Shown here: positions 25,292 to 35,398 of the stretch, piece after piece
How the letters are laid out: every line of letters starts with the position of its first letter
How positions within the stretch are numbered: the first letter of the stretch is position 1
Source: Ignelater luminosus
Taxonomy: Eukaryota > Arthropoda > Insecta > Coleoptera > Elateridae
NCBI GenBank assembly: GCA_011009095.1
Contig: VTPC01090429.1
Span: forward strand, 1 to 64,000
Direction of reading: 5' to 3'
DNA: 64,000 nt
The notes under the pieces: generated by a model
What the model saw: the letters and a program-made list of their open reading frames with translations, nothing else
What the model was told of the DNA's origin: nothing
Database searches by the model: none
Translations under genes and position numbers: made by a program

Positions 25292-26420
25292 CTATCGGTT
25301 TTTATGTGGTTTTTTCAGTTTTCTACGAGTTCTGTTTTTCTCTTTGGCCAAAATTTGCATTATCCCATTGGATACGGTGGTCTTCATCCCATACGTGTTA
25401 GACGACTCTTTCTTCTTGACATTATTTTTGTGTTTTTGAAGTTTTACCCTCAGAGGTCTGTCCGTTTTTCCTATGTATGCCTTGCCATGCTCGCAGGGAA
25501 CGTTGTAGACACAGTTCTTCACCTGTTTCCGAGTTTTCGGAATCATCCTTGCCTGTTCTGTCCTCTGTGTTTTGGTTGTTCTCGTACGTTAGGTTAGCTG
25601 CAGTATTAAGTTAGCTGCTATAGTATCAGGGTGTCCATTCTCTCTAAGAGTTTGAGCTATCCTTTCCCTTTCCTTCTTCGGGTCTCTTCCTTTATAGCAT
25701 ATTGTCTTCGCACTATCATATAGGCATCTTGCGACGCCCATTTTCATACTTCTCTGATAGTTGGAGTTGTAGTGCAGGCATCTACCTGTGTGGGTAGGTA
25801 CAGGAAATACGTTCGTTGTGAACTTGTCCCCATTTCTTTGGACCAAGACGTCCAGGAACAGTAGCTGTGGTTTAGACTCCACTTCCATTGTGAATTTGAT
25901 TGAAGGACCGTGATTATCGAGGAAGTGTAGGAAATTGTCAAGTTTTTCAGTCCCATGTGGCTATATCACAAAGGTGTCATCGATATACCTTAGCGGCTTT
26001 GCTTCAGACTGAGATATCACCTCCTGCTCAAACTCTTCTATAAAGATGTTGCTTATAATTAGGGAGAGTGGTGAGCTCATGGCCATAGCAAACTCCTGCT
26101 GGTAGAATCTGTTGTCTAATTGGAAATATGTCGTCTTGATACACATTGTAAGCAGCGTCATTATTGCGCCTACACTTAAGCTTGTTCGTACTTTCAGTGT
26201 GCGGTCATTTTCCAGCGTTTTTCTAACGATATTAAGAGCCTCATCTGTTGAGACGTTTGTGAATAGGCTGACTACAAAGCTAACCAGGATGTCATTAATG
26301 TCTAATCAATCTAGAGAAACAAGCCTCTTGAAAACGTGGGCAGATAATACCATCTTTGGACCTGTACTACACTTATTGATGGGAAACATGGCCATGTAGC
26401 AATAAATGAATCTAAGGTAA
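25292..26420 (-). pseudogene. Penelope-like element: reverse transcriptase plus GIY-YIG endonuclease
   Basis: A single frame can be followed through three nonsense codons (about 26306, 25961 and 25589). It starts with RT palm motifs (SLFTNVSTDEAL), then FAMAMSSPLSLIISNIF and the catalytic RYIDDTFVI, and the thumb region LLFLDVLVQRN with PTHTGRCLHYNSNY. It ends with a GIY-YIG domain (VYNVPCEHGKAYIGKTDRPL). This order is diagnostic of Penelope-like elements, which use target-primed reverse transcription. The N-terminal RT is missing past about 26420, a typical 5' truncation. The stop at 25961 lies directly after DDTFVI, where Trp is usual. Confidence 0.9.
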
Positions 26421-26682
26421 TTGTTCAATAGCTACCTCTAGGAAATCGCCGTTTTGAGAGCAAGTTTCTGGTATTAGCACGTAGGGAATTACTCACAGAA
26501 CAGAATTAGATGGCCGGAGGTAAAGAAGATTAATCCAATTTTGGTGAAACCGACGAAAAACAAACACGATTTTTAAGCACATCTGAGGTTATGTTGCACG
26601 ATAGAAACAATGAAGTTGGCAACTAAATCAGCTGCTGCACACACTACCAACCGCCCACTGCAACATGACCCACGTATAAATC

Positions 26683-26833
26683 GAGAGGGTGGTTAGGTTA
26701 GAAGCAGTAAAACAATCATTTTGTTCAAGAATTCCACCCCAATCTTGTGACGGGGGCGAAGCGAGGGGGTGGTTAGGTTAGAAGCAATAAAACAATCATT
26801 TTTTTTAAGAATTCCACCCCACTCTGGTAGGGG
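26683..26833. repeat. 80-bp tandem duplication
   Basis: Two adjacent copies of a unit beginning GAG(A/G)GGGTGGTTAGGTTAGA start at 26683 and 26763, exactly 80 bp apart. Both contain TAAAACAATCATTTT and AAGAATTCCACCCCA. The second copy is shorter by about 9 bp and differs at several sites. The unit is more GC-rich than the surroundings. It encodes nothing recognised. Confidence 0.85.
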
Positions 26834-26979
26834 GCCAAATTAAATGAATGAATTCGTTCATGCTTGCGCAAGGTCAATGTCTTCCAGGTGATTTAGGGAA
26901 ATTGGGTTGTGGTACTGTCGGTTGATACACTGTCGGGGAGTACTAAAAACGTAGCCGCGATATTATGGTGTCATGGTAG

Positions 26980-27070
26980 TCAGTGTGCTTGTGAAGTGTC
27001 AATTTCGTCGATTTCCGAAGTTTTCTAAAACAATTTCTAAGCGTTTGGCGTCGGAGAGACCTTTCGCAGG
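26980..27070 (+). promoter_or_regulatory. possible initiator and non-coding first exon
   Basis: TCAGTGTGCTTGTGAAGTG at 26980-26998 resembles an arthropod initiator. It is followed by about 88 bp of comparatively GC- and CpG-rich sequence ending in a plausible splice donor, CAG|GTGTGT (GT at 27070-27071). There is no TATA box and no useful ORF. This is a weak, context-only call. Confidence 0.2.
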
Positions 27071-29149
27071 TGTGTTTTGATTCTCTGATCGAATATACAT
27101 GTATTGGCAAGGTTCAATTTTTACTGTAGAACTTAAATCCTAGGGGTAGCTATATCGAACTGCTACCAAGACATTTAGCCATTTATTGGGTTTTCTGCAA
27201 AACTGTCAATCATACATCATTAATCTTCGCCTCATCGACGTTTATTCCAATGTCTTTAGTTGGAATTTTGATTTCAAATCAAAATTCTAATAAATCATTA
27301 AATAATTAACGATTGAGATCTTGTATTTCATTTGAAGTGTCAAAGTTATTATTAGGTGCTTATTACCTTATTATTCAAATGTTTCTTTGTAGAAGATATA
27401 CGTTAAGAAGAACGCCGAAATGAAGCTCGGTTTTTTCGTAGGATAGTTTGGAATGGACAGAATCTGCTTCCAACCGTTCAGTAATCTTACGCTGCCAATG
27501 CGACCACATGCTGCTTGCTCGTGGCTACAAGCTTTACCTCCACAAGTTCACAGACTTCTGTTTCAACGACAGTCAAAACTTCTGAATAATACCAAATCAA
27601 GTCGCACTCATGTCAACATAATTATTTCAACAAAATTCAGTTGAAATGGTTTAGAATCGCTCTCCTGATTAGGAAAGACAAGGAAAGCTAAATAGAATAG
27701 ATGTTACTCGCAAAGATATAGCAAAGTCTATCTGACTTCTTTAAACGAGATTGCACTTAGTAATGCGTTAAGTCAAAGCGAAATGGACGAATGTTACCAA
27801 ATCAACAGCCACGGTGTGTATAATTTTTGTAGTAAGATTGCTTGCTGTCTATTCTTCATCACTTTATTGTGGGCTAAACAAACAAGTTAGCATTAAGTTC
27901 TACACTTATTTGGTAGTTGAAGAAAACTAGAAACCTGTTGGATTTGGATATATTGTTAACTGTAAGCTTGTCTCTGTTAATTATAATGTATTGATTGACT
28001 CTAGAGCTGATTAGACTTGACTCTTAGTCAGTACACATTCTAGTAGGCACTTAAGGAAAATAATACATGATTGACTCACCCTTGACTTGTCATTGTGAAT
28101 TTGAGATCAAATCAGGACCAGACTTTTCTTTAGACATTGATAGAATATTTTGATAAGGTTGATAAATTGACAAGAAAATCAGCAGCGGTGATTTGTAGAT
28201 CGAATGGAAAAAGCAGTACGTAAAGTTCGTTTGCAGTATCGATTGTGCAGAATAATGGGTCAACCTAGAAGATAATAAGATGTTATTTGTGGTTGTTTTT
28301 TTGTTGTCTGATGAAAGAACAGCAAAGGCGGCACTTGGCATTGAGCGATAAGTTCTAAAGCCGTTTGCTATCCTTTTGCGGGGCTAAACAAAATATCTCA
28401 GATGAATTCATTAACACTATTTTAAAAAAGTTTTAATGTTTGCAAAAAGCAATGCTGTCATAAGTCAGAATATTCTAATACGATATTAGCAAAGACACCT
28501 ATCAGTTGCGAGGAACAACTTTTCCAAGTTTTGTTTCAATATAAATACTGACAGAAGGCTTTTAATAACGTTCTTCCCTTTTTGAATCTTCACAACTTTT
28601 AAACAAATGAAATAGTCAATTGTTGCAAAATAAAAAAATGTAAAGTTTGACCTATACATAACAAAGTCAGTAGCAAGCAGAATTCCTTTTCAAAGAAAAG
28701 ATTCCTTGGAGAAGAACAAAAGTTCCTGATCATCTTGTTCTTACTAAAAGACCATAATCTGATTAGTAGGATAGGTACTAAAAATCAGTATTAGTTTATT
28801 TTACTTATTATTTAAAACTTTTTTCTCTTATTTCACAACTTCCTCTTTCAATCTTAACTCCTCCTGGCCTGTTTGTTCTTTCTCTGCAATTTGTTTCCGA
28901 GTTTTTTGTTTAGAACGTACTAGTTTTGTGAAACTTCTGTATTCCTTTCCTGAGCTTATCACTTTTAATGATTTTTTTTTAAATATTTTTTATCAACAAG
29001 TGAGACAACCTTACAATACTTTTTTTAGTTTTTCTTCTGTTCCTATTTCTTTTCTTTTTTTTAAGACGGGTCAAAATATGTTTCATCTTTATTGTGGGGT
29101 TATATTATCTAGCCATACTTTCACTTAGTTCCTTCAATTTGTCTCATCT
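27071..29149. other. DNA without recognisable genes
   Basis: Moderately AT-rich sequence; no domain, RNA or repeat recognised. A 63-codon plus-strand frame at 27453-27644 has a more balanced composition but no recognisable family. Confidence 0.5.
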
Positions 29150-29393
29150 CGATTCCTCTAATGCCATTTTGTCTAATGACAATTTGTCTAATTTTATTTC
29201 ATCTCATTCACTATTTTGTCTAATAGTCTAATCAAGTAGTAAGTCATTATTACCTTAATAAAATATTTTGAATATTTGTTAGTTGTTATGTTATGTCATT
29301 AGCTTTTTATAACGAAACACAGAATTATTTATTAGGTAAAGTAAGAAAGATTCTGCGAAATAAACAGTAGACAAAATGATATTAGACGAAACG
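29150..29393. mobile_element. small MITE with TTTTGTCTAAT-rich ends
   Basis: An imperfect inverted repeat of about 29 bp (29150-29178 against 29365-29393) is centred on CATTTTGTCTA. Inside the left end the motif ATTTTGTCTAAT is repeated several times at irregular spacing (29165, 29180, 29213). No coding capacity. Such motif-rich ends suggest transposase-binding subterminal repeats, but the family is not identified. Confidence 0.5.
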
Positions 29394-29983
29394 GGGAAGA
29401 TTCCTTTCTATACCTATATCTCCTTGTTTTATCAAATTTATTATTTATTGTTAAAGTGAAATATAAAATGTACCCTGTTCACACTTAAAATCTAATTTAC
29501 TCTAAAAATAAATATTATACCACAGAAAAGAAACGAATCTATATTTTGAGAAAGAAATTTAATATTTGTAAGAAGTATTTTGTACGATACTTAAAGCAAG
29601 AAATATTTTAAATTCTTTTAAGAGATCAGAAGTATTTACGCTTAAATTCGACTGCTTTTTATAAAAGAACATAAACTAGTCTTTTTTATCTTATACTTAT
29701 GTAAGCACTTTTTAGCGTGCAGTTTTATCTTTGTATTTTAAACTGTCCACTCTTGTGCAAAAAATCAAAATCAATTTAAAAAATGTATAAATACGTCTTC
29801 TGTTCAAAGATAATTTATTGTAAATAGTATTAAATTGTAATTTTTGAAATAAGTTACATAACGAAGACCACTTTAAGTAATCTGCATTGATGCAAATGCG
29901 TACCAAGAAAGCCTCAAATAATTAACTAATTTATATTCAATTCCCACTTCTACATTTTGATACTTTATTGTTCTGATTAACTA

Positions 29984-31276
29984 CGAGGGCTGTTTGACGG
30001 AAGTGTGACATTTCAATAAAGAACAGGTTTAGCCTAGATTTTTTTTATTATTTTTCAACATAGTTCCCTTCAAGTGCTACACACTTAGTCCAACGACTTT
30101 CCAATTTCTTTAAGCCTTCTGAGAAATGTTCTTTTGGCAACTCGTCAAAATAGGCCTGCGTTGCAGCAATAACCTCTTCATTTGATGCGAATTTTTTTCC
30201 TGCGAGAGATTTTTTCAAATTCGGAAATAAAAAAAGTCTCTTGGGGCCAGATCCGGTGAGTATGGTGGATGGGGAAGCAGTTCGTAGCGTAATTGTACCA
30301 ATTTAGCGGTTGCAATTGCAGATGAATGAGATGGGGCGTTGTCGTAATGAAAGAGCACTTTCTTACGTGCCAAATGTGGGCGTTTTTTCTTTAAGATAAC
30401 ATCAAAACGGGTCAATAAATCAGCATAATATTGGCCAGTTATTGTTTTACCCCTTTCCAAATAGTCAATATGGATTATGCCTTTAGAATCCCAAAAAATA
30501 GTCGCCATGACCTTATTAGCCGAGTGACCAATTTTAGTCTTCTTTGGTGCACGTTCGTCTGGTGATATCCATTGTTTCACTGTTCCTTTGTCTCAGGGGT
30601 ATGGTGGTGGATCCAGGTTTCGTCAACAGTCACATATCGGCGAAAAAACTCAACTGGATTACGTTGTAACATGACCAAACATTGATTTGAAGGTTGAACA
30701 CGAATTCTCATTTGGTCCACTGTGAGTAATCGCGGCACCCATCTTGCCGATACCTTTTTAATATACAAATGTTCGTGTAAAATATTATGCACCCGTTCGA
30801 TTGAGATGCCAACAGCATCAACTATCTCGCGCACTTTCAAACGTCGATCAGCCATTACCATATTATGGATTTTGTCAACGATTTCCTTAGTAGTGACCGT
30901 TTGTAAGGGCCCGGAGCGTTCACCATCATCAGTGCTCATACGGCCAGTTTTAAATGAATTAAACCACTTGGAAACCATTCCATGCGATGGAGCAGATTCA
31001 CCGTAATATTTCCGTAATTTCTCCTCAGTTTCTTTCACTGTTTTTTCCACGTAAAAAATAATGTTTAATTAAAACACGAAATTCACGTTTTTTCCATATT
31101 TACAAAATAGCACAAACTTGATTGATTTCTATGACTGCCAAATGTATACTATTTCACAGATTGACATGAAATTTGGAGGTTAAGCCTCTAAAAGACTGAC
31201 GTATATGCTAATGTTTTCGATTTACCGATATCAGCGCCATCCAGCGGAAAGTCACGCTTCCGTCAAACAGCCCTCG
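29984..31276 (-). mobile_element. mariner element 1, complete ends
   Basis: The TIRs begin CGAGGGCTGTTTGACGGAAG and match over about 28 bp. TA lies on both sides (29982-29983 and 31277-31278), the mariner target duplication. The 1293-bp length is typical of a full element with one transposase gene and little else. Confidence 0.95.
30048..31097 (-). pseudogene. mariner transposase (DD34D), frameshifted
   Basis: The gene spans ATG at 31097 to TAA at 30048-30050. It has two N-terminal helix-turn-helix motifs, the WVPRLLT linker and YVTVDETWIHHHTPE with the first Asp. The second Asp is in FHYDNAPSH and the third follows SPDLAPRD, with 34 residues between. Four lesions break it: an extra A in each of two A6 runs near 31090 and 31045, a lost base near 30588, and a lost C near 30213. 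The Ser usually before the last catalytic Asp is Arg. Catalytic residues are otherwise intact. It is non-functional unless the homopolymer lesions are sequencing errors, and even then two deletions remain. Confidence 0.92.
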
Positions 31277-31850
31277 TAATTAACAGAAAAATAATAAGTC
31301 AAAAAACATTTATAGACATTACAGATTTCTAATGAACATTGATGATAGGCTGTAGCTGTGAGGGTCTCAAAACTAAATGTGATTACGTCACAAAGTAGGC
31401 GGCGGAAATTCATGAAGAATCCACCAAAAACTAGACTACTGATCTAGTTTGTTTTAGGTATAAAGAAAAAAATAATAGACCGGGTGAATGATCAAATGCA
31501 CATAAAAGTAATGACTGTCGGACTTTACCGGACACAACATCTTCGGCGGAGATTCTAGAAAACATCAAATATATAGAGAAAGTAGTTCTGTTCAAGAACA
31601 ATCTTGATTGTCCTGTCTTTATAAATGATGCCAACCAAATCAGTGGCGGCTTGTGAGTTTCGAAACAGGTGAAGCGTTTTGAATTGAAATCTTAGAAATG
31701 AACAAAAATATAACAAGATAAAAGGTCCCAAAATCAGAAAATACCTACAGCAATGAAAAATAACTTACCTCAATTTAACTTTTTGTAGACGAGATCTATT
31801 CTTCGATTTTTCAAGACAGCAAACTTGTTGATAACATCATCATAAAATGG

Positions 31851-33905
31851 TTATATCCTTGTTAAATATTGCAATAATTCTTTTTCAATGGATATTCTTC
31901 CTAAATGTGAAAGTCTTTCCTGCGCCACTGAATTGCGCAAGTATGATTTGATTCTTTTCAAGCACGAGAAACTTTTTTCTACTAACGAACTTGTTGATGG
32001 TATGGTAATAATCAGACAAAATAATTTATGAGCTTCTTTAAATATTTCTTTATTGTCGTGCAATAACAGCATCACTTCCTGGATGTTCTTGCCTCTACAT
32101 TGCTGATCAGAATATATAAATTCTAATTCGTTTTTCAGTCTTGTCCGTGTTACTAAATAAACTGGAATATGTTTGTTACAAATTATAAAGTTTTGCCATT
32201 GGAAATAATTTAGAATATTCACCAAACTTAGAAACGTCAGCAAGAGAAACGAATAACAGTTTATCCATGTCTTGAAATCTAATGTCTATTTGCATCAAAA
32301 TGGTATCTAAGATTTCATAAAATAGCAGCTTATAACTTTGGAATATTTGCTCGTCAGACAAGGTACCTTCAACTTGCTTTCTTTGATTAATATGTGTTTT
32401 TGTCAAAGGTTCATTAAATATTCTCTTACATTTTGTTTTGTTTCTTTTTAACTGAAGTTCTGCTTGGATAATCTTAATTTGTGAAATGCAGTAGATGATA
32501 TCCAATGATTTCTTTTGTAGTATTTCAGATAAAGTACCAGTTAATTGGAAAACTTCATTAAACACCAACACCAAAAAGGTAAATTCAAAATCATTAAATT
32601 TGTTTAAAAATCCTTCTGACTATCTAATCGACATTTGGTCAAATGGTGCATCGTTAATGATGAGATCAAAAATAGCTTTCATCCCATTCCACTCGGTCAT
32701 AACTAGGTTTAGGATTTTTGAATTTGATGACCACCTTGTATCTGTTGTATTTGTTTTCCAGTTACTGAATCGGCTACATAGGTTCTCTTAGCTGAATGAT
32801 GAAAGAATGTTGGAAGCCCGCTGACATTTGCAAAGAATATTCGACACTTAGGACTTTTCGAAACACTTTGTTGCAGAACTAAGTTCAATCGATGGGCTAG
32901 GCACAAAAAGTGCTTGAAGGGCAATCTTTTTAATTTTTGTTTGCAAACCATTTAAATGTCCAGCCATCACACAGGCACCATCGTAACACTGTGCAACTAA
33001 TTTTGATCGATAGATGTATCGCTCAAGATTATTATCAATTAAATCAAATAACGTTTCTGCTGTGCGAGATGAACTGATATCATGAAATCCGAAATATCTT
33101 TCAACTAATATTCCATGAAAATTAACATATCTAAGTTGGATAGAGCTTTGAGATTTTTGAACTATATCTGTAGTGTCATCCACTTGTATGGCAAAAAATA
33201 AAGCATCCTTTATTTCTTTTGTAACATGTTCGCGAATGTATTCAGAAATACAAAAAATTAGCTCATTTTGTATTGTTTTAGAGTCCCCAGAAAACACTGT
33301 TTTTATTTTTTCGTAGTGATTACGAATGTCTAAAGCTGATCTGTTTACAAAAACTTTTAAAAGTTCCTTAAAATTTCCCCGATTTAAGGAATTAATAGTT
33401 TCGTCGTGGCCGTAAAACGACAATTCTTGTTTTGCTAAATAAAGTACAGCATCAATTGGTAGTTCCACAAATCGGCGATTTAATCGAACATTTTCATTAA
33501 ATTTTGAAATGTACAGCCTATGATTTTCTTTTAACGCATCAGCAGCAGTATTTGAATTTTTTTTCAATTGCTTGTAACTCATCGCACATTTTAAATGTTC
33601 GGAAGACCCTTCATGTTTGTGAAGTGCACGTGCCACATTTAAGAAATCGTCAAACCCGGTTTTATTCCACAATGAACATTTACTACTTACTAGAATACAC
33701 GGCCAGCAAAACAATTTTTTCAAATAGTAACTTCCGCATAACCACTCATATTGTTCATACCAAACGTCTTTAAATTTTCGAACATACGATTTCCCAACAT
33801 TATTTTTAATAGTTCTAATTACATTTAACTTCGGTATTGACCTATTTGTATTCAAAATGTCTTTCTTGTCTTCCTCGCTACATCGTGAAAAAGGAGTTGA
33901 GATTA
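31851..33905 (-). pseudogene. hAT transposase, main body
   Basis: Reading down from the mariner junction: a TTF-type zinc finger (WLCGSYYLKKLFCWPC), a DUF4371-like RNase-H core start (FFAIQVDDTTD), CYDGACVMAGHLNGLQ, then CLAHRLNLVLQQSV. A TRWSSNSK motif follows, then the hAT C-terminal dimerisation region (TIPSTSSLVEKSFSCLKRIK) near 31950-32020. At least three frame changes (near 32900, 32600-32700 and 32240) and one stop near 32625 break it. The architecture is that of ZMYM/TTF hAT transposases, which excise and reinsert DNA with 8-bp duplications. It is inactive. Confidence 0.88.
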
Positions 33906-33907
33906 TA

Positions 33908-35203
33908 CGAGGGCGGTTCAATAAGTACCCGTGTTAGAAATGAAGACACAATTTTTTTCAAAATTTTTTTTTTATTTTTCAACATAATCTCCTTTTAGAA
34001 ATATACACTTCTCCCAACGTTCCTGCCATTTTTTTAACCCCTCCAAAAAATAGGATTTGTCGAACTCTCCAAAATACGCCTCTATCTCGGCGATGACTTC
34101 CTCGTTTGAGCTAAATTTTTTTCCCGCGAGCCATTTATTCATGTTAGGAAACAAGAAAAAGTCGCAGGGAGTCAGATCGGGTGAATGCGGGGGGGTGCGG
34201 CAGCAATTCATAACGCAATTCATGCAGTTTGGCGGCGACAACTCCGGATGAATGTGCTGGTGCGTTATCGTGGTGAAACAGCACCTTCTTTTTCGCCAAA
34301 TGCGGCCGTGTCTCCTTCAATTTTTTGTCGAAGCTGTCTAATAACTCACTGTAGTATTGTCCAGTGATCGTTCTTCCTTTTTCTAAAAAATCCATGAGGA
34401 TGACGCCGTTCGCATCCCAAAAAATCGTCGCCATGACCTTTCCGGCCGATGGAACCATCTTCGCCTTCTTTGGAGCAGATTCACCGGGAGAAATCCATTG
34501 TTTTGATTGTTGCTTGGTTTCTGGTGTGTAATGATGAATCCAGGTTTCATCAACGGTGACAACTCGACGCAAAAACTCCTTCGGATTTCGCTTAAATTGC
34601 TCCAAACACTGCTTCGAAGTTAACAGCCGCATCCGCTTGTTGTCCACCGTTAGCAATCGCGGCACCCATCGCGCCGACAATTTTTTCATCGCCAACTTAT
34701 CATGTAAAATATTAATTGCCGTTCCGGTCGACACACCTACGGCCTCTGCTACTTCACGCACTTTCGTTCGTCGATCAGCGAGAATCATGTCGTGGACTTT
34801 TTGAATGATTTCCTCGGTAACCACGTCTGCCGGGCGTCCTGGTCGCTCCTCATCAAAAAACGGATGTTCGCCCACGTTTAAATTCGTTGAACCAATATCT
34901 AACTGTGGTCATAGATGGCGAAGTGTCCCCATAAACAGCATCCAACTTTGCTTTTATCTCCTCGCATTTCTTCCCATCCAAAAACAGAAAGCGAATTACC
35001 GAACGATACTGCTCTTTTTTCCATCTTAGCTAAAATCACGAAACACGTCTTACTCAAATGGCTGTCAAATCCAAACTAACCTATCAATCAGTCTGCAATT
35101 TGTTTTACCGTCGTTTGATAGATGGCAGCACACGATGATAACACCAACTTCCCTCAGAAACGCCTTCTGTCGTCAAACACGGGTACTTACTGAACCGCCC
35201 TCG
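33908..35203 (-). mobile_element. mariner element 2, complete ends, inside the hAT gene
   Basis: The TIRs start CGAGGGCGGTTCAATAAGTA on one side, and the other end reads TACTTACTGAACCGCCCTCG. TA flanks both ends (33906-33907 and 35204-35205). At 1296 bp it is full length. Its TIR differs from mariner 1 beyond the first eight bases, so it is a different lineage. Confidence 0.95.
33972..35024 (-). pseudogene. mariner transposase (DD34D), three +1 frameshifts
   Basis: The start is ATG at 35024 and the stop at 33972-33974. The DNA-binding half, WVPRLLTVDN, VTVDETWIHHYTPETKQQSK, FHHDNAPAHSS and SPDLTPCDFFLF are all present, giving the D, D34D triad. Only three lesions break the frame, and each is one extra base in a run: A6 just after the ATG, A6 (plus strand) at about 34856-34861, and G7 at about 34188-34194. 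Apart from these the protein is full length, so this copy is either young or affected by homopolymer errors in the assembly. Confidence 0.93.
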
Positions 35204-35205
35204 TA

Positions 35206-35398
35206 ATACACACTAAATCACTTGCGGGGAACATGATGTAAAAACTGAAAACACCGTCAAAGCAAATATAAAATGCAACGTATAAGGGATGCGATACACC
35301 GTATCTGAATTGCTGCCCGCTTTCTTTAAAAACGCTTCTTGCTCGGTGAATACTAGGGGTGTTTGTACCACATAATTCTTTATTGAGGTCAGTTTCAT
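35206..35398 (-). pseudogene. hAT transposase N-terminus, beyond the mariner insertion
   Basis: An open frame from ATG at 35398 (MKLTSIKNYVV...) reaches a TAG at 35213. Ignoring the mariner and one TA copy, this frame is continuous with the hAT body that resumes at 33905. That supports a single gene split by insertion plus one nonsense codon. The N-terminal peptide itself is poorly conserved in this family and I do not recognise it independently. Confidence 0.55.

Larger units (their letters stand above)
31641..35398 (-). mobile_element. hAT element (TTF zinc-finger type), interrupted by mariner 2
   Basis: The low-coordinate end is placed at CAGTGGCGGCTTGTGAG (31641), which has the form of a hAT TIR. 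The coding part runs from 35398 down to 31851 and is split by a complete mariner at 33908-35203. The opposite TIR was not found, so the high-coordinate end is only the start of the coding region. Confidence 0.7.

Noticed and set aside
26600-26640. Peptide MKLATKSAA resembling the histone H3 KQLATKAA segment
   Set aside because: Only about eight residues match, with no neighbouring H3 sequence in any frame; chance similarity.
26683-26780. TTAGGTTAG strings resembling the insect telomere repeat (TTAGG)n
   Set aside because: Only two units occur per copy, inside a larger 80-bp duplication; not a telomeric array.
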